Source: JAJKJG01 sp036389455 | GTDB taxonomy: Bacteria; Pseudomonadota; Alphaproteobacteria; Rhizobiales; Beijerinckiaceae | Direction: 5' to 3' | Length of the DNA stretch: 64,000 nt | Assembly: GCA_036389455.1 (NCBI GenBank) | Contig: DASVPW010000059.1 | Coordinates: 8,689-72,688, forward strand | Part shown: positions 10,606-21,456 of the stretch, one piece after another | Numbering within the stretch: position 1 is the stretch's first letter | Layout of the letters: every line of letters begins with the position of its first letter | Notes under the pieces: model-generated | What the model was told of the DNA's origin: nothing | The model's input: the letters and a program-made list of their open reading frames with translations, nothing else | The model's database searches: none | Program-made: the position numbers and the translations under genes

Positions 10606-12213
10606 TTAGCTGCGGGTCGCGAAGCAGGCGAAGCCGTTGCGCTTCAGGGACTTGCAGGCTTCCTGGGCATCGTCGGCCTCGTCGAAGCCGGAGAAGCGGG
10701 CCCGGTAGAGGGTCGCGCCGTCGCGCACGACCTTCTCGGTGAACGGCGAGGCCTTGGCGAGCACGCCGCGGACGGCCTGGCGGGCCTCCTCGAGAATCTC
10801 CTTCGCCTTGCCTTCGTCGTCCGGGGCGCCGAGCTGGATCACCCAGCGGGTCATCGGGACGGAGGCGGCGGGGCGGTGGGCCGGGCGGGGCTGCTCGACC
10901 GGCTCGGCCCTGGCGATCGCCTCGGGCTTGGCGGCAGGCTCCGGCCGCGCGACCACGACCTCGGGCAGGCGCGCCTCGATCTTCGGGGCAGGCGCCGCGG
11001 GCGCGGCGGCCAAGGGCTGCGGAGCAGGCTGGGCCGGCGGCTGCGCGAGGCCTTGAGGCCGCGCCGGCGGCTCGATCGCCGATTCGGCCGGGGCGTAGCC
11101 TTGAGCATTGGACGGGACGGCCTGCGGGCCGACGCTCCAGCGCAGGCTCGTCGGAGTGGTGGTGGCGACGATCGGGCGCGTCGCGCCGACGTCGAGCGGC
11201 TGCGGCTTCGGGCGGGCGGAGGCGACCGTCGCGGTGCTGTCGACCTGCGGCTCGGGGCGCGGGCGCGTCGCCTCCGAGATGACCGCCGGGCGAGGCCGGT
11301 CCGAGGCCTCCGCGATCATCGGCGCGGTGCGGGCGCCCGCGTAGGCGCGCGGCAGGTTGGAATTGACGAGGGAGGCCATGGCGGCGTCGCGGGCGCCGCC
11401 CGAGCGCCCGCCCAGGATCGCGGCCACGATGTGGCGCTCGCCGTCCTTCGCGGAAGTCAGGAGGTTGAAGCCGGAAGCGCGGGTGAAGCCGGTCTTGATG
11501 CCGTCGACCCCCTCGACCCGTCCCAGAAGCTTGTTGTGGTTGCGGTGCGCCGCGCCGGCGTAGTGGAAGACGCGGGTCTGGAAGTACCGGTACTGCTTCG
11601 GGAAGCGCTCCTGGATGGCGCGCCCGAGGATCGTGTGGTCGCGGGCGGTCGTGATCTGCTCCGGGTCGGGCAGGCCGGAAGCGTTGCGGTAGACCGTGTG
11701 GGTCATGCCGAGCGCGCGCGCCTTGCGCGTCATCTGCTCGGCGAAGGCTTCCTCCGAGCCGCCGAGGTTCTCGGCCACCACCACGGCGACGTCGTTCGCC
11801 GACTTCGTCACGAGGGCCTTGATGGCGTCCTCGACCTCGATCGTCGATCCGGGCCGAAGGCCGAGCTTGGACGGCGCCTGGCGGGAGGCGTTGGCCGACA
11901 CCTGGAGCGGCGTGTCGAGGGCGATGCGGCCCTTCTCGAGCTGCTCGAACAGGAGGTAGAGGGTCATCACCTTGGTGACGGAGGCGGGATGGCGCGGCGC
12001 GTCCTCGTTCTGCGCGTGCAGCACGCGCCCGGTCTTCGCGTCCACGACCATCGCGGCATAGGGCGGGGCGTATGCGGCGACGTGCCTGCGGTGCTTGCGG
12101 CGCGCCGCTTCCGCGGGGGTTGAAAGGCTGACGAAAAGTGTTGCAGAAACCCCGATGAGTCCGGCGAGTGTCGAAAAGCGCGCGCGCCGGCCCAGAACGC
12201 TACTCACAACCAT
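10606..12213 (-). CDS. D-alanyl-D-alanine carboxypeptidase with C-terminal SPOR domain
   Basis: This 535-aa periplasmic enzyme has a signal peptide (cleavage after about PAEA, residue 36) and the three active-site motifs of PBP5-type carboxypeptidases: SVTK (Ser78, Lys81), SAN (138-140) and KTG (240-242). It removes the terminal D-Ala of peptidoglycan stem peptides. After about residue 290 there is a long Pro/Ala-rich linker, then a SPOR domain (about 455-535, starting near MTRWVIQLGAP), which binds denuded glycan at the division site. The carboxypeptidase-SPOR fusion is common in Rhizobiales. It is transcribed divergently from the phasin gene. Confidence 0.92.
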   Translation of the reverse strand: MVVSSVLGRRARFSTLAGLIGVSATLFVSLSTPAEAARRKHRRHVAAYAPPYAAMVVDAKTGRVLHAQNEDAPRHPASVTKVMTLYLLFEQLEKGRIALDTPLQVSANASRQAPSKLGLRPGSTIEVEDAIKALVTKSANDVAVVVAENLGGSEEAFAEQMTRKARALGMTHTVYRNASGLPDPEQITTARDHTILGRAIQERFPKQYRYFQTRVFHYAGAAHRNHNKLLGRVEGVDGIKTGFTRASGFNLLTSAKDGERHIVAAILGGRSGGARDAAMASLVNSNLPRAYAGARTAPMIAEASDRPRPAVISEATRPRPEPQVDSTATVASARPKPQPLDVGATRPIVATTTPTSLRWSVGPQAVPSNAQGYAPAESAIEPPARPQGLAQPPAQPAPQPLAAAPAAPAPKIEARLPEVVVARPEPAAKPEAIARAEPVEQPRPAHRPAASVPMTRWVIQLGAPDDEGKAKEILEEARQAVRGVLAKASPFTEKVVRDGATLYRARFSGFDEADDAQEACKSLKRNGFACFATRS

Positions 12214-12348
12214 CTGACCGTCCCCAACTACCCGGGTTTACGCCCCTTCGCGCCACGTCCGGTCCTTGTCGGCCGTTGCATCCGCGGCACAGTCGTCGAC
12301 GGTAGGTGGACGCGGTTACGGGCGGGTTAATGGGCTCCGGCGGATTAT

Positions 12349-12400
12349 TTTGTGCACTGCACAAATTTTTCTTGACAATCTTTTGTGCACTGCACATATG
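12349..12400 (+). promoter_or_regulatory. Phasin promoter with two TGTGCACTGCACA operators
   Basis: Two palindromes lie upstream of the phasin gene: TTTGTGCACTGCACAAA (12349-12365, 8-bp arms around a central C) and TGTGCACTGCACA (12384-12396). Their centres are 33 bp apart, about three helical turns. A sigma-70-like promoter fits between them: TTGACA at 12372-12377, a 17-bp spacer, and CATATG at 12395-12400. The second palindrome lies in the spacer and overlaps the -10 element, so a bound repressor would block transcription. PhaR-type regulators of PHB metabolism are known to bind TGC-rich palindromes before phasin genes; assigning PhaR here is inference. Confidence 0.75.
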
Positions 12401-12474
12401 GACCTTGCGAGGCGGGCAGCTCCGCGAAACGCAATCACCCGAAAGGCGGCGCGCGGCGCCGGAGAGAGACGATC

Positions 12475-12816
12475 ATGCAACAGTTCGACACCATCCAGAA
12501 GTTCAGCAAGGACAACGTCGACGCCGCTCTGAAGAGCTTCGGCGTCGTCTCCAAGGGCACCCAGGCGATCGCCGTCGAGACCGCCGACTTCGCCAAGAAG
12601 TCGTTCGAGCAGGGCACGGCGACGTTCGAGAAGCTCCTCGGCGCCAAGTCGCTCGACAAGGCGATCGAGATCCAGACCGACTACGTCAAGTCGGCCTACG
12701 AGGGCTTCGTCGCCCAGACGACCAAGCTCGGCGAGCTCTACACCAACCTCGCCAAGGAGGCCTTCAAGCCGTACGAGGGCCTCGTGGCGGTCGCCAACGG
12801 CAAGGCCGCGAAGTAA
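12475..12816 (+). CDS. Phasin (PHB granule-associated protein)
   Basis: The 113-aa all-helical protein has the phasin_2 pattern: MQQFDTIQKFSKDNVDAALKSF, a central amphipathic region rich in Ala, Lys and Glu, and AYEGFVAQTTKLGELY followed by KEAFKPYEGLV. Phasins coat polyhydroxyalkanoate granules and control their number and size. The ATG is preceded by GGAGAGAG. Promoter and operators are described at 12349-12400, and a strong terminator follows directly, so this is a single-gene transcript that is probably highly expressed and derepressed when PHB is made. Confidence 0.9.
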   Translation: MQQFDTIQKFSKDNVDAALKSFGVVSKGTQAIAVETADFAKKSFEQGTATFEKLLGAKSLDKAIEIQTDYVKSAYEGFVAQTTKLGELYTNLAKEAFKPYEGLVAVANGKAAK

Positions 12817-12841
12817 GTCGCGTACCGCTTCGGACCTGTCG

Positions 12842-12870
12842 AACGCCCGGCCCTCGGCCGGGCGTTTTGC
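12842..12870 (+). terminator. Rho-independent terminator of the phasin gene
   Basis: An 11-bp perfect stem (AACGCCCGGCC / GGCCGGGCGTT) with a CTC loop is followed by TTGCTTTT. It lies 25 bases after the phasin stop and before clpS. Confidence 0.85.
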
Positions 12871-13057
12871 TTTTCGGCACCTTCTTCCCCATATGCGCGG
12901 GCCTCGCTCAACGACGCCGGAGCTTTCCCCGAGTCGTGGGGACGGCGCGGCGGAACGATCTGGCGAACCGCGCCGGACGATTCTACATTACGACTCGGGG
13001 ATCACGGGCGGCGTTGCGGACGAGGGCACACGCTCCTTCGGAGATGAACGACGGATC

Positions 13058-13444
13058 ATGGCGCGCGAGACGCCGCACACGGACATGACCCCGACGGTGC
13101 GCATCACCGGCGCGGCGCCGCGCACGCCCGGCGGAGACGACGACAACCGCTCCGGCACCGCCGTCATCACAAAGCCCAAAACCAGGACCAAGCGTCCGAA
13201 CCTGTACCGCGTGCTCCTGCTCAACGACGACTACACGCCGATGGAGTTCGTGGTCCACGTGCTCGAGCGCTTCTTCAACAAGTCGCGCGAGGACGCGACG
13301 CGGATCATGCTCCACGTCCACCAGAACGGCGTCGGCGAGTGCGGCGTCTATACCTACGAGGTGGCGGAAACCAAAGTGACGCAGGTCATGGATTTCGCCC
13401 GCAAGCACCAACATCCGCTACAATGCGTTATGGAAAAGAAGTAG
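13058..13444 (+). CDS. clpS: ATP-dependent Clp protease adaptor ClpS
   Basis: The 128-aa protein has a disordered N-terminal extension of about 45 residues and then the ClpS core: YRVLLLNDDYTPMEFVVHVLERFF, which forms the N-degron pocket, followed by VHQNGVGECGVYTYEVAETK. ClpS delivers N-end-rule substrates to ClpA. The gene lies 19 bases before clpA on the same strand, the classical arrangement. The start at 13058 is the likely one; MTP at 13085 is an alternative. Confidence 0.93.
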   Translation: MARETPHTDMTPTVRITGAAPRTPGGDDDNRSGTAVITKPKTRTKRPNLYRVLLLNDDYTPMEFVVHVLERFFNKSREDATRIMLHVHQNGVGECGVYTYEVAETKVTQVMDFARKHQHPLQCVMEKK

Positions 13445-13463
13445 CTCCGACCCAGAGGCCACC

Positions 13464-15925
<2,462 letters not shown>

Positions 15926-15929
<4 letters not shown>

Positions 15930-16360
15930 CGGACGACGCCGAGGGCAGGCCCCTCGATCCCGCGCCGGCGCCGATCGCGCCGGCGCCTCCCGTTTTGGCG
16001 CCTCCGCCATCTGCGCCGCCCGGCAAGCCGACCTGGCGCGAGCGCTGGCAGTGGCGGCGTCAGGACCGTGCCGAAGGCGCCCCTGGTCCGGGCACGACGG
16101 CCGACGTCGAGGAGAAGCCCCTCGAGCCTGCGCCGGCGCCCACGGCTCCGGCCCGCAAGCTGACCTGGCGCGAGAAGCGCTGGCAGCGCCGCCGGCGCCG
16201 CAAGATGTTCGAGGAGATCCTGGGCTGGATCCTCGTGCCGATCATCCTCGTCGCGCTCTACTGGGGCGTGAAGGGCGGCCTCAACGCGGCCGGCACCTCG
16301 CCCTCCGCGGTGGTCCAGGCGATCAAGACCCTCATAAGCGGCGGCGGCGCGCAGCCCTAG
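15926..16360 (+). CDS. Pro/Ala-rich single-pass membrane protein with internal duplication
   Basis: The 144-aa product has a Pro/Ala-rich, cytoplasm-like N-terminal part, two similar basic blocks (KPTWRERWQWRRQ and RKLTWREKRWQRRRRRK), one membrane helix (about 103-122, ILGWILVPIILVALYWGVK) and a short tail. The doubling comes from the 168-bp DNA duplication that also includes the clpA 3' end, so clpA-derived codons are read here in another frame. The start overlaps the clpA stop (ATGA). No known family is recognised; single-helix proteins of this kind are common behind housekeeping operons in Rhizobiales. Confidence 0.6.
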
Positions 16361-16486
16361 GGCTTTGCGGCATGGAGGCCTCTGCTTGCTGGCCACGACG
16401 AGCGAGCAGGCGGCCTGGACCGGCACGAAGCCTTGCCATCGCGGGCTGAAAACGCGACGGTGCGGCCGTAAACCGACGAAGCCGCC

Positions 16487-17113
16487 ATGCCCCGCACCAT
16501 CGACTACTACTTCTCCCTGTCGAGCCCCTGGGCCTACATCGGCCATCGCCTGTTCATGGAGATCGCGCGCCGGCATGGGGTTTCGGTCAACTACAAGCCG
16601 GTGTTCCTCGGCCGCGTCTTCGCGCAGACCGGCGGGCTTCCGCTCGCCCAGCGCCATCCGGCGCGGCAGCGCTACCGGCTCGTCGAGTTGCAGCGCTGGC
16701 GCGAGAAGCGCGGCCTTAAGTTCAACCTCCAGCCCAAGTTCTCGCCCTTCGACGTGACGCTCGCCGACCGCTTCGTGGTGGCGGTCGTGGCGGCGGGCCA
16801 GGACCCCGACCCGTTCATGCGCCGCGCCATGGCCGGCGTCTGGGAGGAGGAGCGCAACCTCGCCGACCCGCTCGTGATCGCGGAGCTGGCGGAGGCCTCA
16901 GGGCTCGACTCGACCTCGCTGATCGAGGCCGCCCGAGGCTCGATGACCGAGGCGGTCTATGCCTTGAACCTCGAGAACGCCGTCGCGGCCGACGCCTTCG
17001 GCTCGCCGGCCTACGTGCTTGCCGGCGAGGTCTTCTGGGGGCAGGACCGGCTCGAGCTCCTCGACGACGCGCTCGTGAGCGGGCGCGCGCCGTACCGGCC
17101 GGAGGTGGCATAA
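16487..17113 (+). CDS. 2-hydroxychromene-2-carboxylate isomerase family protein (DsbA-like/kappa GST)
   Basis: The 208-aa thioredoxin-fold protein begins with IDYYFSLSSPWAYIGHRLF, the motif carrying the catalytic serine of this family, and ends with AFGSPAYVLAGEVFWGQDRLELLDDAL, the cis-Pro loop and the conserved FWGQDR block. Characterised members isomerise 2-hydroxychromene-2-carboxylate with glutathione in naphthalene breakdown. Chromosomal relatives in Rhizobiales stand alone without such a pathway and have unknown substrates, as is the case here. Confidence 0.85.
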   Translation: MPRTIDYYFSLSSPWAYIGHRLFMEIARRHGVSVNYKPVFLGRVFAQTGGLPLAQRHPARQRYRLVELQRWREKRGLKFNLQPKFSPFDVTLADRFVVAVVAAGQDPDPFMRRAMAGVWEEERNLADPLVIAELAEASGLDSTSLIEAARGSMTEAVYALNLENAVAADAFGSPAYVLAGEVFWGQDRLELLDDALVSGRAPYRPEVA

Positions 17114-17121
17114 CGCCGGCC

Positions 17122-17226
17122 CACTGTCGTCCCCGGCGAGCGAAGCGAGGGAAGGGGACCCAGAACCGGCGCCGGGGCATGGGTCCCCTTCCCGGGCCGC
17201 TGCGCGGCCCGCCGGGGACGACAGTG
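17122..17226. repeat. Long inverted repeat between convergent genes
   Basis: The left arm CACTGTCGTCCCCGG (17122-17136) pairs with CCGGGGACGACAGTG (17212-17226), and inside it GGAAGGGGACCCA pairs with TGGGTCCCCTTCC. The whole element could form a cruciform or RNA hairpin of about 105 bases. It sits between the isomerase and the histidine kinase, which converge here, and may serve as a two-way terminator. Its form is that of a mobile intergenic element. Confidence 0.7.
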
Positions 17227-17231
17227 CGGTG

Positions 17232-20200
17232 CTATTCCGCCGCCACCCTCGTCGCGCGCCACTGCGCTAGGAGCGCCCGCAGGGCGGCGGGCTTCAGCGG
17301 CTTGTTGAGCACGTGCACGCCCCCGAGCGCGGCCTCCTCGCGGACTGCCGGCGACCGATCCGCGGTAACGAGTACGGCGGGGATCTCGACCGCGAACTCG
17401 CGCCGCAGCGCCGCGATCGCCTGCAGGCCGTCGCCCTCGTCGAGGTGGTAGTCGGCGACGATCACCTCGGGGGGCCGGCCTTCGATGGCGGCCCGGGCGG
17501 CCGTGAGGGACGGGGCCGTGACGACCTCGCAGCCCCAGCCGCTCAGGAGCGTGCGCATGCCCTCGAGGATCGAGGGCTCGTTGTCGATGGCGAGCACGGT
17601 CAGCCCGGCGAGCGGCGTCGCGGGCGCGCGCGGCTTCTCCAACGCGACGACGCTCGGGGCCCTGGCGGCCACGACCGGCACCTCGACCCTGAAGCGCGAG
17701 CCGCGCCCCGGCTCGGAGGAGAGCGCGAGGGGGTGGTCGAGCACGCGGGCGATGCGCTCGACGATCGAGAGGCCGAGCCCCAGGCCCCGCGCCACCTTGG
17801 CGCCCTGGTCGAGGCGCTGGAACTCGTGGAAGACCACCTTCTGCTTCGAGGACGGGATGCCGAGGCCGGTGTCGAGGACCTCGAGGCTGAGGCGGTCGCC
17901 GCGCCGCCGCGTCCCCACGAGCACGCGCCCTGCCGGCGTGTACTTGATGGCGTTCGAGATCAGGTTCTGGAGGAGCCGGCGCAGGAGGCGCCGGTCGGAG
18001 CGGACCGTGAGCGCCGTCGGCACGAAGACGATGGAAAGGCCGCGCTCGCGGGCGATCGGGTCAAACTCGCGCTCGAGCTGGCGGAACATCTCGTCGACCC
18101 GGAAGCTCGTCCACTGCGGCTTCATGGCGCCGGTGTCGAGGCGCGAGATGTCGAGGAGCGCGGTGAGGATCTCCTCGACCGCGTCGAGCGACGCGTCGAC
18201 GTTCTCGGCAAGCCCTGAGTCGCCGGCGTCGCGGTCGCGCTCGACGAGCGAGGTCGCGTAGAGCCGCGCCGCGTTGAGCGGCTGGAGGATGTCGTGGCTC
18301 GCGGCGGCGAGGAAGCGGGTCTTCGAGACGTTGGCCTCGTCGGCCTCGGCCTTGGCCTTGGTCAGCGCCTCGTTGAGGCGGGTGAGCTCCTCGGTGCGTT
18401 CGCGGACGCGCTGCTCGAGGAGCTCGTTCGCGCGCTCGCGCGCCTCCTCGGCCGCGACGGTCTCGGTCACGTCGGTGTAGGTCGTGACGAAGCCGCCGCC
18501 GGGCAGGCCGTTGGTCCGCACCTCGATCACGCGGCCGGCCGGCTGGAGGCGGACGCGTTGCGGCTCGGTGTCGTGGACGAAGCTGTGGATGCGCTGCGCC
18601 GCGACGTCGTCGACGGCCCCCGGCCCGTAGGAGCCGCGCTCGGCGTTGAAACGGATGATCTCGTCGAGGCCGACGCCGATGCGGACGAGCTCGGGCGGCA
18701 GCTCGTAGAGGTCGATGAAGGCGCGGTTCCAGGCGAGCAGCCGCAGGTCGCGGTCGAGCACGGTGATGCCCTGGCGGGCGTGGTCGAGGGCGTGCTGCAG
18801 AAGCTCGCGGCTGTACTGGATCGCGGCCGAGGCGTCGTCGAGGAGGCGCAGCGCGTCCCGCGTCGAGACGTTGCGGCGGCGAAGCAGAAGCGACAGCGCG
18901 AGCCGCGACGAGGCCGCGCCGATCGCCGAGGCCAGAAGGTGCTCGGCGTAGCGCAGGAGGTGGATGTCGGCCTCGGCGCGGCCGTCGAGCGCGGCGCCGC
19001 GGCTCATGGCGAAGCTCTCGAAGGACCGGCTCGTGCGCTCCTCGCCGAGGTAGCGGGCGACCGTCGCCTTGAGGTCGTCGACGGTGACGCTCGCCCGGAA
19101 CAGCCGGAAGCTCGGCGCGATCGAGGCCTCGCCGGCGCCGACGAAGGCGGTCGCCTGGAGCCGCTCCAAGGCGTTCGCCGGGCGAAGGAACGAGAAGCCG
19201 ATGTAGGCCGCGACGTTGAGGGCGAGGCTCCACAGCACCCCGTGGGTGAGCTGCGGCAGCTCGATCCCGAGGAGCGCCGTCGGCTTGAGGAGCGAGAGCC
19301 CGAGCGGCCCCTCCTTGACGAAGCCCGTCCAGAATGCGCCCTCCAGCGCGAGGCTCGGCAGGAGCAGGGTGTAGCCCCAGACCGCGAAGCCGACGGCAAG
19401 CCCGGCGCTCGCGCCGAGCGCCGTGCCGCGGGACCAGAACAGCCCGCCGAAGAACGCCGGCGCGACCTGCGCCACCGCCGCGAAGGAGAGCAGGCCGATG
19501 GCGGCAAGCGCCGCGTCGCCGGAGGCCCGGTAGTAGGCGTAGGCGAGGAGCGTCACGACGACGATCGCGATGCGCCTGACGCCGAGCACGAAGCCGCCGA
19601 GGTCGGAGGCCGGCACCGCCTTCTCGGCGTCCCCGGAGAAGCCGCCGCGGCGGCGCAGCACGATCGGCACCACGAGGTGGTTCGAGATCATGATCGCGAC
19701 CGCGACGGTCTCGACGATCACCATCGCGGTCGCGGCCGAGAGGCCGCCGAGGAACGCGACCAGCGCCACGTACCCGGCGCCGTCCCTGAGCGGCAGCGCG
19801 AGCACGGTCATGTCGCGGTCGATCTCGCCCGGCGCGAAGGTGGAGAGCCCGGCAAGCGCGAGCGGGATCACGAAGAGGTTGATCAGCACGAGGTAGAGCG
19901 GGAACAGCCACGCGACCCGGCGCACGTCCTCGACGCCGCGGTTCTCGACCACGGCCATGTGGAACTGGCGTGGAAGCAGCAGCGCCGCGAAAGCCGCGAG
20001 GAGCGTCAGCGTCAGGAAGGAGCCGGGCTCGGAGGTGCGGGCGAAGAACTCGAAGTCGCCGCGCCGCTCGGTGAGGCGGCTCGTGATCTCGTCGAGGCCG
20101 CCGAACATCCAGAACGTCACGTAGGCGCCGACGATGAGGAAGGCGATCAGCTTCACGACCGACTCGAGCGCGATCGCCAGCATCAGCCCGTCCTGGTGCT

Positions 20201-20762
20201 CGGTCGCGTCCGTGTGGCGGGTCCCGAAGGCGACGGCGAAGCCGGCGAGCACCAGCGCCACGACGAGGGCGAGGTCGCCGAACGGCACCCGGCCGCCGAT
20301 GGCGCCGCCCTCGACGGCCGCCAGGAACACGTTGAGCGAGGCCGACACCGCCTTCAGCTGCAGCGCGATGTAGGGCACGGCGCCGACGACGGCGATGAGG
20401 CACACGAGCGCCGCGACGCGCTCGCTCTTGCCGTAGCGCGCGGCGACGAAGTCGGCGATCGAGGTGATGTTCTGGGCCTTGGCGATCCGCACCACCCGGG
20501 CGACCAAGGGGTGGCCGAGGCCGATCACCAGCACCGGGCCGATGTAGATGGTGAGAAAATCGAGGCCCGAGCGGCTCGCGAGGCCGACCGAGCCGAAGAA
20601 GGTCCAGGAGGTGCAGTAGACGGCGAGGGCGAGGGCATAGACCGTGCCGCGCGCCGGCCCGCGCACGAGACGGCTTCCCGAATGGTCGCCCCAATGGGCG
20701 ATCGCGAACAGGAAGCAGAGATAGACGAGGGCCGAAAGGACGACCGCCCACCCGCCGATCAT
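17232..20762 (-). CDS. Hybrid histidine kinase with N-terminal SSS transporter domain and C-terminal receiver
   Basis: The 1176-aa protein has a sodium:solute symporter-like region of about 12 helices (residues 1-490), a connector, a PAS-like domain (about 660-780), a coiled coil, a HisKA box FLAAASHDILQPLNAARLY with the phospho-histidine, a HATPase_c domain (GLGLSIVERIARVL) and a receiver domain (about 1050-1176) with the phosphorylatable Asp in VADYHLDEGDG (about 1104) and Lys in LNKPLKP. This is the CbrA-like architecture, in which a transporter module is thought to sense or carry the signal, for example an amino acid or organic acid. No separate response regulator lies nearby. Confidence 0.92.
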   Translation of the reverse strand: MIGGWAVVLSALVYLCFLFAIAHWGDHSGSRLVRGPARGTVYALALAVYCTSWTFFGSVGLASRSGLDFLTIYIGPVLVIGLGHPLVARVVRIAKAQNITSIADFVAARYGKSERVAALVCLIAVVGAVPYIALQLKAVSASLNVFLAAVEGGAIGGRVPFGDLALVVALVLAGFAVAFGTRHTDATEHQDGLMLAIALESVVKLIAFLIVGAYVTFWMFGGLDEITSRLTERRGDFEFFARTSEPGSFLTLTLLAAFAALLLPRQFHMAVVENRGVEDVRRVAWLFPLYLVLINLFVIPLALAGLSTFAPGEIDRDMTVLALPLRDGAGYVALVAFLGGLSAATAMVIVETVAVAIMISNHLVVPIVLRRRGGFSGDAEKAVPASDLGGFVLGVRRIAIVVVTLLAYAYYRASGDAALAAIGLLSFAAVAQVAPAFFGGLFWSRGTALGASAGLAVGFAVWGYTLLLPSLALEGAFWTGFVKEGPLGLSLLKPTALLGIELPQLTHGVLWSLALNVAAYIGFSFLRPANALERLQATAFVGAGEASIAPSFRLFRASVTVDDLKATVARYLGEERTSRSFESFAMSRGAALDGRAEADIHLLRYAEHLLASAIGAASSRLALSLLLRRRNVSTRDALRLLDDASAAIQYSRELLQHALDHARQGITVLDRDLRLLAWNRAFIDLYELPPELVRIGVGLDEIIRFNAERGSYGPGAVDDVAAQRIHSFVHDTEPQRVRLQPAGRVIEVRTNGLPGGGFVTTYTDVTETVAAEEARERANELLEQRVRERTEELTRLNEALTKAKAEADEANVSKTRFLAAASHDILQPLNAARLYATSLVERDRDAGDSGLAENVDASLDAVEEILTALLDISRLDTGAMKPQWTSFRVDEMFRQLEREFDPIARERGLSIVFVPTALTVRSDRRLLRRLLQNLISNAIKYTPAGRVLVGTRRRGDRLSLEVLDTGLGIPSSKQKVVFHEFQRLDQGAKVARGLGLGLSIVERIARVLDHPLALSSEPGRGSRFRVEVPVVAARAPSVVALEKPRAPATPLAGLTVLAIDNEPSILEGMRTLLSGWGCEVVTAPSLTAARAAIEGRPPEVIVADYHLDEGDGLQAIAALRREFAVEIPAVLVTADRSPAVREEAALGGVHVLNKPLKPAALRALLAQWRATRVAAE

Positions 20763-20869
20763 GGAACGCCTTGCCGATGCATGACCCGATGCTACCGTAA
20801 GCGGCCGGGCGGGGGGAGGGGGCGGAACCCCTCTCTCCCCCCGAGCGAGGCCGGCCAGGAGTTCCTGCC

Positions 20870-21301
20870 ATGATCGAGGAATTCAAGAAGTTCGCGTTGC
20901 GCGGCAACGTCGTCGATCTCGCGATCGGGGTCATCATCGGAGCGGCGTTCGGGAAGATCGTCGAGTCGCTCGTCGGCGACGTCTTCATGCCGATCATCGG
21001 CGCCGTCACCGGCGGGCTCGACTTCTCGAACTACTACACGCCGCTCGCCGGCCAGGTGCAGACCGGCCTCGCCTACGCGGAGGCGAAGAAGCAGGGGGCG
21101 GTGCTCGGCTGGGGCAACTTCGTCACCGTCGCGATCAACTTCGTCATCATCGCCTGGGTGCTGTTCCTCGTCGTCAAGGGCATCAACCGCCTGAAGCGCG
21201 AGCGCGAGGCCGAGATCGTGGCGAAGCCCGAGCCCGAGGTCCCGGCCGACGTGAAGCTCCTCGCCGAGATCCGCGACCTCCTGGCCGACCGGGCGGGGTA
21301 G
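20870..21301 (+). CDS. mscL: Large-conductance mechanosensitive channel MscL
   Basis: The 143-aa protein has the MscL N-terminal signature FKKFALRGNVVDLAIGVIIGAAFGKIV, a periplasmic loop and the second helix NFVTVAINFVIIAWVLFLVVKGINRL, then a charged cytoplasmic helix. The homopentamer opens under membrane tension to release solutes during hypo-osmotic shock. Length and topology are standard. A GC-rich imperfect hairpin (around 20805-20846) lies just upstream, between the divergent kinase and mscL. Confidence 0.96.
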   Translation: MIEEFKKFALRGNVVDLAIGVIIGAAFGKIVESLVGDVFMPIIGAVTGGLDFSNYYTPLAGQVQTGLAYAEAKKQGAVLGWGNFVTVAINFVIIAWVLFLVVKGINRLKREREAEIVAKPEPEVPADVKLLAEIRDLLADRAG

Positions 21302-21456
21302 CCTCCCTTCCGGACGGAGAGACCGATAGCGCCGGAGCGCCGGCGTCGCCTTCGGTATGGGGAGGAGGAGCTCGCGTCCCCCTGGCCCTTTGCGCTTGCC
21401 TTCGCGGGGGCGAGGGGCCATGGGAGGCTCTTTCCAGAGGAAAGCCGGGAACCTTC

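Noticed and set aside
10570..12123. 517-codon frame opposite the D,D-carboxypeptidase
   Set aside because: Antisense shadow; the reverse strand has SVTK, SAN and KTG motifs in order.
18294..20873. 859-codon forward frame opposite the histidine kinase
   Set aside because: Its composition is the antisense of an SSS-kinase gene with no domain pattern; the reverse-strand kinase has full motifs.
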